Positions 52,101 to 64,000 of a DNA stretch of 64,000 bases are shown here, piece by piece. The position numbers and the translations under genes were made by a program. The stretch spans positions 39,086,706 through 39,150,705 of the forward strand of contig NC_079223.1 of the NCBI RefSeq assembly GCF_029633865.1, in the 5' to 3' direction. The stretch's first letter is position 1; each line of letters begins with the position of its first letter. Under the pieces are notes generated by a model, which ran no database searches, had not been told where the DNA came from, and saw nothing but the letters and a program-made list of their open reading frames with translations. Source of the stretch: Lampris incognitus (lineage: Eukaryota > Chordata > Actinopteri > Lampriformes > Lampridae).

Positions 52101-55100
52101 TCTTTACAGTTTATCAAGGGAATGAGTGGCTTGTGACCACTCTGTAGAGTAAAGGAGTCTAGTCCATAGAGGTACCTGGAAAACCTCTCACAGGCCCAAA
52201 CTGCAGTGAGACACTCCTTCTCAATTTGTGCAAAGCGCTGCTCAGCATCAGTGAGTGTTCTGGAACAAAATGCAACTGGTTTGAACTCTTCGTCATGTTT
52301 CTGTAGCAGGACTCCACCTAAACCATAGCTACTAGCATCTGCACTGATAATGGTAGGCTTATTCACATCATAGAATGCTTGAACAGGTGACTCTATGAAG
52401 AGCTTTTTTTTACCCTCTTAAAGGCCTCCTCCTGCCCTGCACTCTATGCCCATGTCACATCGTTTTTGAGTAGGTCATTGAGAGATTTGGTGACCTCAGA
52501 CAGGTTTGGCAGGTATGTGCCTAGGTCAGGGGTGCCCAACTCCAGGCCTCGAGGGCTGCAGTGTCTGCGGATATTTGTTCCAACCATGCACTACACCACC
52601 TGATTTAACTAATTCCTTTCCGTCCTTGGTCCAAGAGGTGAGCTAATTAGTTAAATCAAGTGGTGTAGTGCATGGTTTGAACAAATACCTGCAGACACTG
52701 CGGCCCTCGAGGCCTGGAGTTGGGCACCTCTGGCCTAGGTAGTGGATCATACCCAGGATCCTTCTCAGATCAATGACATTGCTTGGTGGCTCAAACTGAG
52801 TGACGGCCTTGACCTTGGCCTCATCTGGATGAGTGCCATGCTCATTGATGCAATGTCCAAGGTAACTGAGTCATTGCTGACGCAGGAGACTTTGGCATGG
52901 TTTAGCTTTAAACCAGCTTTCACCATTGTGTCAAGAGTCTTCTGGAGCCTCGCCTCTTGGACCTCTTCAGAGTCTGAATAAATAAGGATGTTGTCCATGT
53001 AAATCGCCGGGCCTTCATGATCTTTCAAGAGGATCTTTCAAGAGCTCAGTCATTTCACGTTGAACGATATCTGGTGCACTTGTGATTCCAAAAGGCAGTC
53101 TATTAAAGAAATACCTTCCAAAGGGAGTTATAACGGTAGTAAGTTTGGCACGCTCTCTGTCTAATGGTATCTGCCAGAAACCACTTGCTGCATCCAAAAG
53201 GGAAAACATTGTGCCTGTGAGTTTGGATAAGATGTCATCTATGGTGTGACCAATAAACGTCTCTCTCTTCACAGCCTTATTTGGATATTTTAGATCAACA
53301 CATATCTTAGGCTGGTCTTTGCTCTTCTTAGGCACAGCAACCATGGCAACACACCACACAATGGGCTTCTTGATTGGCTCTATCATACCACAAGCTACCA
53401 TGCGGTCCAGCTCCTTGTTTATTTTAGGAAGCTATAGGTACTGACACATGCCTTGCAGTGGTCACACTGTAGGGTAGTGTCCTCCTTCAGTCTGATTTTA
53501 ATTGGCTTTATCTTCAGCTTGCCTGTATCTGCTGGGCAGGCATCCCTCAACTGCTTTGTGCTTTTGATCTCTTCTATTCACTTGACTAAGCCCACAGCGA
53601 TAGCTACATTACGGTTCAGCAGGTTGCTGCCATGTGACCCCTCTATCACATTTACTTTAAACCTGAACTTTTGCCATTTCTACACAGTAGTATCTATAAA
53701 GTGACCCTTACAGTATAATATACCCCTTTGATTATCTAATTTGGTCACTGTAGCTCTCAGTCGTGACTTATCTCTCAGTAGGTTAAAGGTCTTTTCCGAT
53801 ATGACACTTGGATCTGCCCCGTGTCAATTTTAAAGTCTATTTCAAGTTCTTGCACAGGCAGTTTCACAGTCCATGCCTTGCATCATCCACATCTGTCATT
53901 TCTTCCAGGAAATGAATGTGCCTTCTGTCTCCCCCGTTTAGGGTGCAGTGATCTCGTTGACCATGCAGGAATGGCATACTACTGCTAAATGTCCCAGCTT
54001 TTTACATTTGTGGCATTTGGCATTGTGTGCAGCAGATTTGTCCTCCTTAGCATGCACTCTACCACATCTGGGACATTTGTGTCCCTTATTGTTAACACTA
54101 TGCCCTTGTTTTGCCCTGGCCCCTTTGCTCTGTCCACGTCCGTTTCTCTGTTTCTCACTGTAATGTGCGCACTTCTTGTATGCTACTTCACTCACTTGTG
54201 AACAGTTAGCATTAGCTCCCCACTGGCTAATATGCCCCTTTACTTGCTGCCTCACCAACTCTACTGCCTCACCAACTCTACTGCTTTGTTGAGCGTCAAG
54301 TCTGGCATTAGCTGTAGCTTCTCTATTGCTCTTTATGTAATGTCCGTATGACCAAACTGTCAACAGATATTTTCATATTTCACATCTACAAATGTACAGG
54401 TATCAGCTAGCTCATACAGGATCTGTGTAGTCCTCCAAGGTTTCTCCAGGCTTCTGAGTGCACTGATGGAAACAGGCTCTTTCATGAATCATATTCACCT
54501 GCGGTACAAAACAACTGTCCAGTTTTGCAATTACAGTGTCACAATCATTTGCATCATCATTGTCCTCTTCCGAAAATGTGAACGTTTTGAAAACTTAATC
54601 GGCTTCCTCCCCCAGTGAGTAGAGCAGTGTACAAACCTGTACCTCTCAGGTTTCTTTTAAGTTTCGTTGCTATCCTGAAGCGATGAAACCTCTGACATCA
54701 TTCTGGCCATTGTTCCGGGTGAGAAAGCCGAAGTTTACGGGAGTTGAGAACTTGCCCATCTTCCGACATCATGTAGTGTTAAGTGGAAAGATTATAATGA
54801 AAGCCGAAAGCCACTTTTTCGACATTGTATTCTTACAATGACTTGTATTCGTAAAATGAATTTGTTCTCTGCATTTAGCCCAGGCTGTTGTATAGGAGCA
54901 GTAGGCAGCTGCAGGGTGGACCAACTCCAGTTCTTCAAAAGGGAACAGTCATATCTTTGGCTAGCTTTATTAGTTAAACATTACTGTAACACCGGATACT
55001 CAAGACTGACCGGATTCTTACGCCAAGTGTGGATGGTGGACTAATCACACTCCAGCTGACATCACCCAAATGATCACTACGCTCCGCACTACAATAGCAT

Positions 55101-58100
55101 AGTACCATTACTCTACACTCGGTAACCATCTTGGACGCCCCCTCACCAATTTACCATACCTGGTGGCTAATTACTTGTGCTTGACTCTTTGTCACATGAT
55201 AGTTTGTTGCATTACTAATGTGTTCAACAAATGTATCTAAGTTTTTCAATCGAACCAATTGACCCTATCTGGTAGCGGATTATTCCTGTGTGGTTTTGTG
55301 TTACATGCTCATATATTGTTTATGTGTTACATGATCAAAAACATACCAGTTTATCAATGTAACCAATTTGCCACATCTATCGGCCACATTACCAATGTGT
55401 GTCCTTCATTACTTGCTCGCTTCACCAGCCCTAGCACTAATGTTAATGTGCACAAATAGTTGCCTTGTCTTCAGTGCTGAAGGGCTCACTTGACCGCAAG
55501 TGATGATGATGATTATGAGGAATTCAAACCTGAAAAATCATTCTTCTCTTGTATTCAGTTTTAAATGAAATGGCTGTGGAAGATTACCGAAGAAATCACT
55601 GGCCAAACCTGGAGAAAGTGATTAACCTTCTGCTTGTCCAAAAGCCCACAGACCACATCTCCATTTCCTATGCACAGATATACAGGTGAGGTAATAAGTC
55701 TAAAAGGAGTGCAATACACAATGTATTTTTTGGCAACTGCTAAACGGTGTGACTTGACAATTCCAATATTTCCAATTCCAATATACATCAATTTGTTCAT
55801 ATGTGAATAAAATAAAGTGCTTAGACATATCAGTCTTACAGCACCGTTGCCCATCAGAGTTGCTTTATAACATCCTGTAACTCAGTTATATTTTTCTTCT
55901 CTGTATATATATTTGGGGGAGGGGGTCTCTATGTCACATGATTAATGTGAGTTTCTCATTTACTTTTTTCCCCCAGTTGTGTCTACAAGTGTGTTTGTCA
56001 GCAGCACTCTGAGCTGCTCTACAGAGATTTGACGTTGAAAATTACAACTCATCTCAAACAAGTCTCCTCCCAGCTACAAGTAAGGAAAAAGTTAGCCCCC
56101 AGCAAATACAAGATAAGGAAATAATTACAGTACATTGTACCTAATAGACCAAGTCATGTCAAGATTATTTGTATATCCCTAAATCACAGTTAAGACCTTA
56201 AAGGGCTTTATATTCACATTGCATTCTTAAAAAAACAGGTAAATACAGTAAACACCAATGTACATCACCCCTATGTTACACCCTCAACTCCATTAAATGA
56301 ACTAATACTCTCTCCCCAGGACAGCTCACCTGAGGACTTCATTGAAAACTTCAGCCTTGCGCTGACCCAATACACAGCTTCCCTTCAATGTATAGTTCCT
56401 GTATTTATGTACATGGTATGCATCTTTTGGAGAAGTTTTTTGTTTTTGTTTTTTTGTCTACTTGCAAATAAGCTACATGAAGCCAGAACCTTTCAATTAC
56501 ACTTAGAATGTATTGAATATGGTGAATGTATTGAAATGTCAAATAATGGCTGACTCTCATTCACACCAATTCTTTTATTGGTTTTGTAGATTGTCGTATT
56601 TAGCCACTGTTTTCCCATTAATTGTTTGCAGAACAAGTTCTACATTGAAACTAAGTTAAACAGAGACCTGAGAGAAGAACTGATGAAGTTATTTGCAGAT
56701 CATGTCGCAGAACAACATATAAAGACATTGATGCGTGAGTATCATGAGCCTCCATTACTTGTTGGCAGTTAAATATCTCAGAAATGGGGGCGTCTGGGGC
56801 CGTTGCCTACCAACACGGGGATCGCCAGTTGGAATCCCTGTGTTACCTCCGGCTTGGTCAGGCGTCCCTCCACACACAATTGGCCGTGTCTGCAGGTGGG
56901 AAGCTGGATGTGGGTGTGTGTCCTGGTCACTGCACTAGCACCTCTTCTGGTTGGTTGGGGTGCCTGTTTAGGGCTGAGGGGGAACTGGGGGGAATAGTGT
57001 GATCCTCCCATGCACTACGTCGCCCTGGTGAAACGCCTCACTGTCAGGTGAAAAGAAGCGGCTGGCGACTCCACATGTATCGGAAGAGGCATGTGGTAGT
57101 CTGCAGCCCTCCCCTGGATCAGCAGAGGGGGTGGAGCAGTGACCGGGATGGCTCGGAAGAGTGCGGTAATTGGCCAAGTACAATTGGGGAGGAAAAGGGG
57201 GGGGCATCTCCGAAATGTCATGGCCTCTTCATTATACCTTACAGTTATGTCTATGACTTTGTTGAGTTAGTTGTGTCACTGGTTCTTATTCCTCTTCTTG
57301 GAAAGTTGTCCATCATGCTGGGGAGGACAGGACCTGTGGTTGGAGAAAGGGAGATGGCATCACCACGACAGGAAGTCTTTGCTAATGTGATTGGCACCTG
57401 TAACATGTTTGTCTTCCACAGCTCTCCTTATCAAAGCCCATTCTATGCCCTTTCAAGTACAGCCATCAACGATGGCTAATGTGGTCAAAGGTCTCCACAG
57501 TCTCCGGCCAGGTAAGCAGTGTCTTCTTTGATTCGTTTCTGTTATTGTACGACATCTTTCTGAGATAACCAACAGCAACTTAAGTGCTGTTAACCTACAC
57601 TATGTGCAAAATCATTCATGTGGTAATATACTGTAATTACTGCTACAAAAACTATGCAAAAACCATCGGAAAATAATGTTTACTATTTCTGCTGCTACAA
57701 TGACAACTTGCTAATGTAACATTCGTTATAACCAAAAGGGCCCGCATCAGTGTAGCTGTTAGCCAGCCTCCTCAGTTAGCTACACTGCACATTAAACTGA
57801 TTCATTGTTAATCGGACTGTTGGTTTGCTGTTTCAGAGTGGGCCCAGTTAGCCCCGGCCCTCTTCTCTTGCTTTATTCCCCAAATCAATCCTCCCACTGT
57901 GGAATCTCAGCTGTCCGACTACGCTGCTCATGACCAGAAACTACAGATGGAGTTGTCCATGAACGGCTTCCCAAGGTGAGTTTTCGGAAGGTGTCGGCAC
58001 AGCAGGCTTACCAGTGATTGCCATAAGATGCTTGCTTTAATATGGTTTACATTTCACTGCCGGTGATGGAAGTTTGCATTAGTGACCTGTAGCCATCAAC

Positions 58101-58272
58101 AATTTGCATGTGTGTTTAGTGTTTGTGCTGGCTCACTGTACATGAGCATAACTAACTTGCTTGAGTCATATCACTGCAACTTTAGGTATGCATCTTACTA
58201 TAAGTTAACATTAGACTGTTTATGTTTTCCAGAGGGGATCAGTCTCGCAAGCGGGCCAGCGAGGACTCGTGA
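45451..58272 (+). CDS. cacul1: CACUL1, CDK2-associated cullin-domain protein, complete
   Basis: Short cullin-repeat protein; the mammalian form associates with CDK2 and promotes G1/S passage. Eight exons join in frame: 45451-45781, 55559-55685, 55977-56079, 56320-56415, 56632-56734, 57422-57511, 57837-57975 and 58233-58272, giving 342 residues (human 369). Exon 1 is a low-complexity, Ser-rich N-terminus ([20 protein letters not shown]) ending [10 protein letters not shown]. Exons 2-8 give the cullin-like fold: [70 protein letters not shown] and the tail [12 protein letters not shown], all close to human CACUL1. Intron 1 is 9.8 kb and full of elements. The start is chosen as the first ATG of the open exon 1 frame. 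It lies head to tail behind sirt1. Confidence 0.95.
46055..46101. repeat. (GA)n microsatellite
   Basis: About 23 GA units in cacul1 intron 1. Confidence 0.95.
46535..47957 (-). mobile_element. Penelope-like element, 3' part with GIY-YIG remnant
   Basis: The minus-strand frames at 47343-47643 read [40 protein letters not shown] and HFLDREERW, the GIY-YIG endonuclease of Penelope-like elements. 47671-47901 gives [13 protein letters not shown] just before it. Two terminal-repeat regions follow one another at about 46535-46800 and 46850-47050, so the terminal repeat is present twice in tandem. Frames are broken. It is cut at 47957 by the L2 LINE. Confidence 0.82.
47961..49025 (-). mobile_element. 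L2-type LINE 3' part
   Basis: The minus strand encodes [36 protein letters not shown] and [11 protein letters not shown] (48700-49025), then [40 protein letters not shown] and [20 protein letters not shown] (48305-48652). It ends in gcgtcagctaaa-type sequence and an (attac)n tail at 47961, typical of fish L2 elements. One frame change separates the two coding blocks, so this copy is dead. Confidence 0.88.
49026..49110 (-). mobile_element. Penelope-like terminal repeat piece
   Basis: tccagatgaactgattcacc and acctggattattgagcatac match the outer ends of other Penelope-like copies in the window (61206 and 46866). It may be the far end of the copy interrupted by the L2 LINE. Confidence 0.6.
49130..50893 (-). 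mobile_element. Degraded L1/Tx1-like LINE
   Basis: 50588-50893 (minus) holds [20 protein letters not shown], like the endonuclease LVNVYGPN block. 49130-49560 holds scattered matches to the C-terminal end of L1-type ORF2 (AKFYIHKCK-like and NNKAVKTVNL-like pieces). Many breaks; the family call is tentative. Confidence 0.45.
51150..54750 (-). mobile_element. Ty3/gypsy retroelement fossil in cacul1 intron 1
   Basis: Minus-strand order: gag with a CCHC zinc knuckle [14 protein letters not shown] (53938-54363), reverse transcriptase (52765-53401, with [16 protein letters not shown]), RNase H (51941-52366, with [19 protein letters not shown]) and integrase (51238-51909, with HHCC-type [15 protein letters not shown]). 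It resembles the K02A2.6-like gypsy group. The ends are not resolved because I could not place the LTRs. It is broken in several places and carries a MITE. Confidence 0.82.
52527..52732. mobile_element. hAT-type MITE, 206 bp, with perfect 8-bp target duplication
   Basis: The ends caggggtgcccaactcc and ggagttgggcacctctg are inverted repeats that extend about 30 bp. The flanks carry gcctaggt at 52519-52526 and 52733-52740, a perfect 8-bp duplication. The interior is also largely self-complementary. It is inserted in the gypsy fossil. A degraded relative may lie at about 50840-51000. Confidence 0.92.
54751..55558 (+). other. Remainder of cacul1 intron 1, no feature seen
   Basis: May include an unrecognised end of the gypsy fossil. 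No exon seen until 55559. Confidence 0.4.
56784..57205 (+). repeat. tRNA-headed SINE, family B (copy 2)
   Basis: Same body as 2322-2790: gttgcctaccaacacgggga, gtgaaaagaagcggctggcg, ggaggaaaagggggggg tail. The first bases of the head are altered and the B box is weakened. It lies in cacul1 intron 5. Confidence 0.82.
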
Positions 58273-58744
58273 TAGTGTGGATATTGCAACGGCATCACAT
58301 ATGTCACAAAACTATCACTGTGCCTCCTACGTCTGTATCAGAAACTGGCTTACAACATTGAATATGATATGAACAATGAATAAGCTGTTTCCATCTATCC
58401 TAACTCTCACAAACACTGTGTATATTTAAGTCCAGCTGAAACGGCATTTCGACTGTATCTGACTTCCACATCGTGATATATTTCCGAGTGAAACAGGATA
58501 GATGGGTGAGACATAATGTGGGAGGAATTTGATTTGAACATTAAAAAGTGGGTGTTTTGTTAGCTAGCTAACTAATGAATATTAGCTCTGTGCTGCTAAA
58601 AGTTGAAGATTGATTGATGGGTGGATGTCATATTATTTGTTGAAATTGGTTGATTCAGACATATGTAAACATGTCATATTTGTTTTGCAGGAAGAAATCA
58701 TGATTGGATTTTGATTTAAAAATAATAAGAAATTGATTTTATGT
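58273..58744 (+). other. cacul1 3' UTR, proximal part
   Basis: AT-rich sequence after the stop, up to the Penelope-like insertion. No canonical AATAAA seen in it, so the transcript may continue into or past the insertion. Confidence 0.4.
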
Positions 58745-61240
<2,496 letters not shown>

Positions 61241-62784
61241 AAATCTATTCTTTCTTTTTTGTATTTTTTTGGCATATATTGCTAAATAGGTACACAATAT
61301 GACTGGGAATTTGATATAAAAGGGTTAAAAGCATTTTTCATTTCATCTCGAGTTTAAAGATGATTTATGATATTGATTTAATGGGCATTAAGTTGATATT
61401 TTTGCTTGTAACTGGTAGCCCTGAAAAGTACAGTGTTCTCATTATGGTCTTGTCTTCTTAATCATGAATCGCTCCACTTTATTATTTGTCACATGCTACT
61501 GAACACGCTCAGATGGATTCATTTAGAAGTTTTCCTCATTTGAGGAGTGCCTTTCAGGTGTCTGTTTTGATCGCACGTTAAGTGGGATGAGTTTAAAAGC
61601 ATATGTTTCCTAACTTTTAACCGTGTTGCTTTGATGAAATAGGATAATCAAGACTCTCTACTGCTGCTACTGAGATAGTTAAATATGTTCATACAGAAAG
61701 CACATCTCTGTAGATTAAAGTTATTTTCTGGCAAACCAAATGGTTTCATCAAACAAAGTGTCAAAATCAGTGCTCCTCCTCGACCATAATTCACGTGCAG
61801 GCATAAGGAATAAAGGTTATTCAAGCTTATCATGTTGGATGAAATGCATTTTTACGCGAACAAAACTCATCTTTGATTTTGTTGTTTTCTATAATGTGTT
61901 GTGTTGGTAAACCAGATTGTATTTCCAGGAATGCCAAAGACAAATCAGAGTGCTTTTATCTTGTATTTGGATTCAAACTCAGAATTGTTTTTTGTGTTTT
62001 GGCTGCTGCAGCACCGGATTTTGCAGCAGCTAGTAAGTGATGTGGATCTTCTGTTTGTCCCCTTTGCTCAACAGCCCTGAGTCGAATACTATTTGCAAAT
62101 ACTTTTCATGGTCTGTTTTAGCCTTGAATGCCAGATGCGTGGGTTGTGTCATATTGGACAGTCGAGTGGGTGCCATAACTGCTGACAGCATTACACAAAA
62201 CTATCTAAAAGTCAGTTCTTTTTTTTCTTCTATGATTGACAACTTGTGTGGAATGTGCTGAGGATGTCACTTCACCCCTCTGGTATTCCATGCACATTAC
62301 AACTAATACAAAGACTAATTTGTAGATAATATTTGACCCAGGTGTGGCGTACTTGGCAGGTCAAATGCTCCTAACATGTACATCATTTAAAAAAAAAAAG
62401 ATGTAAATAGCCCCCTTTTTTGCATGGTGATCAGTATACACTAACTTTTCACAGATCCATTTTTGTTATGTTGAATTAAAATAGAAGGATTTGATACACT
62501 GTTTTAAGTGTAACTAGATGCTCATGTTCACTCTTGATTTCATTTCCTACATATGTTTGAGATCTTTCCCTCGTTGTTAAACAGAACGTTTGAAATTGTG
62601 TACGGAGTGTTTGAAATAAACTAACAGGATTGATTAGTTCATGCATCAACAAACAGTTGAATTTGTTTTTTGTTGTTTTAACATTCGGCCTGTAAAGCTG
62701 GATTATAAAAAATATAATTGTCTTTAATAAGGAAACACTTGAAGTGGAATGACATCAACACCACGGTGGATATCAAACATTTGT
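61241..62784 (+). other. cacul1 downstream sequence
   Basis: AT-rich and free of recognisable elements. Could be distal 3' UTR of cacul1. Contains the AATAAA at 62615-62620. Confidence 0.4.
62615..62620 (+). terminator. Candidate distal poly(A) signal
   Basis: AATAAA followed by T/GT-rich sequence (about 62660-62680). It is 4.3 kb after the cacul1 stop, so use by cacul1 would require transcription through the Penelope/Tc1 insertion. Confidence 0.3.
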
Positions 62785-63195
62785 CTATGCATGCTCAATA
62801 ATCCAGGCAAGAAAATGAAAGAAAGATGAATCAGTTCATCTGGATGCAACGTTTATTGACAGATCGTTTTCATCTCTCATCTAAGTGACCTCTTCAGTCT
62901 AAACTGACTGCAGGTATCCCCACCCTTATAAACAAAAGGCCTGAGGGTACAACTGTCGCCATTTTACAATGCTGTGATTGCAAACATTCCCAAATCCTCG
63001 TGAATAGTACACATGGCCGTCGAAACTCTAGTTAATATGAAACCGGTCGTTGGTTTCCATCATTGTGCAACTGTATTATTTATTTATAAGCATGGGGATA
63101 CCTGCAGTCAGTTTAGATTGAAGAGGTCACGTAGACGAGTAACGTATCTGTCAACAAACGGATCCAGATGAACTGATTCAACCTTCTTTGATATC
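62785..63195. mobile_element. Fold-back element made of Penelope terminal repeats
   Basis: The left half (gaatcagttcatctggatgc, acctcttcagtctaaactga, tgcaggtatccccaccctta) is met in reverse by the right half (catggggatacctgcagtca, ttgaagaggtcacgtagacg, atccagatgaactgattcaa). It has no coding sequence. It therefore looks like two terminal repeats of the local Penelope family facing each other. Confidence 0.8.
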
Positions 63196-63359
63196 AAATG
63201 TTGTTTTGCTAGTGATCCCTGTTTGGATCTCAAATGTCTTCTTTGACAGTTGCGTAGAGGACGGTCATTAGTGGACGCCTGCTTTGTGAACATAGTGGTG
63301 TCAGACACTCGGTGAGATAGAGGGTACTAAGTCTGTAGGTTAGTCACAGGGCGACTTTG

Positions 63360-63720
63360 ACAGACTACCGTAGGTGCTGCGCCGGAGGAGGAATCCCTTT
63401 ACAGCACGCCCCCCCTCGGCCAATGAGCAGGGACACCACCCAGACACATGGGCCAGGCCTCCTCAAAATAACCTGGGACCACTGCGCTGACGAATGTTGC
63501 TACTTTTGCTGATGACAGGTTACCCCAGCTACTTGCCTCCTTATTTCCCCGTAAACTCCGTTTAACTCCGTGCTAGAAACAAGGAAGGCTGGGCAGCTGC
63601 CTTGTGTCCAGATTTCCCCAGGTGGCCACCACCGGAAGACCGGAATCTCCCTCTTTGAGCACAGGTGCGCTCTGAGGATTTACCAGTCCCAGACGGTGCC
63701 AGCTGGGGTTTTTTTTAAGG
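63360..63720 (+). promoter_or_regulatory. Possible promoter and first exon of the next gene
   Basis: A GC-richer block with a CCAAT box (63420-63424) beside a C-rich run, then sequence ending ttttttttaag|gtaaaatgc at about 63719, which could be a splice donor. No confident coding frame. It is the only CpG-island-like block right of cacul1. Confidence 0.3.
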
Positions 63721-64000
63721 TAAAATGCACATCCCCCCATTACTTGTTCATCGTGTCCTGTTGACCACTGTTTGGCATCGGCTCCATGGGACTTCTGCAT
63801 AGCCTTAGAAATGTTCACATTGTCCCATGGACAAGCAATAGACCTGTAGTTTTGGTTGAAAGTTAACATTGTTCATCCTTTTGGTTAAACTAATTCCACC
63901 TGAAAGTGTTGCGCTGTGTTAGGCCAGGGCCTGTTCATGGTTTATAGGTTTTTGTACCATATTGTCTAAAAGAGAAATGCTACATTTCTAGTACTTAATG

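Noticed and set aside
56778-57221. Open frames on both strands at 56.8-57.2 kb
   Set aside because: By-products of SINE family B copy 2 in cacul1 intron 5.

Overview
The window is vertebrate nuclear DNA, almost certainly from a teleost fish. It has split genes with GT/AG introns, five recognisable vertebrate orthologues, and an intron and intergenic load of typical fish repeats: tRNA-headed SINEs, Penelope-like elements, Tc1, hAT, L2/L1/RTE/I-type LINEs, Ty3/gypsy and an endogenous retrovirus. The species cannot be named from sequence alone. All homology calls rest on recalled family sequences, not on a search.

Gene order is: herc4 (+, last eight coding exons, 469-13405; the gene begins left of the window), cox5b (-, complete, four coding exons, 14659-16812), dnajc12 (-, complete, five coding exons, 21444-24040), sirt1 (+, complete, nine coding exons, 24630-43093) and cacul1 (+, complete, eight coding exons, 45451-58272). 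Every exon junction I assembled has GT/AG borders and keeps frame. herc4 and cox5b meet tail to tail. dnajc12 and sirt1 are head to head across 589 bp with a perfect CRE palindrome and an E-box. sirt1 and cacul1 are head to tail. HERC4, SIRT1 and DNAJC12 are also neighbours in human 10q21; cox5b and cacul1 are additions to that block here.

Between the exons the window is a record of nested insertions. The large herc4 intron (3844-12986) holds an 8.8-kb hAT-bounded unit with a perfect 8-bp target duplication. Inside it sits a Penelope-like element, split by an endogenous retrovirus, which in turn carries a SINE. sirt1 intron 5 (27226-41285) holds a LINE, entered by a hAT, entered by an L2 LINE, followed by a Ty3/gypsy fossil with its own SINE and RTE pieces. 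cacul1 intron 1 holds Penelope, L2, L1-like and gypsy fossils, the last interrupted by a 206-bp hAT-type MITE with a perfect 8-bp duplication. Downstream of cacul1 a Tc1 copy sits inside a Penelope-like copy.

I did not find an obviously new gene system. The most unusual items are a near-perfect 40-bp-arm palindrome in a herc4 intron, fold-back units built from Penelope terminal repeats, SINE copies that carry microsatellites at one fixed internal position, and a broken copy of an uncharacterised multicopy protein family near 17.6-19.2 kb.
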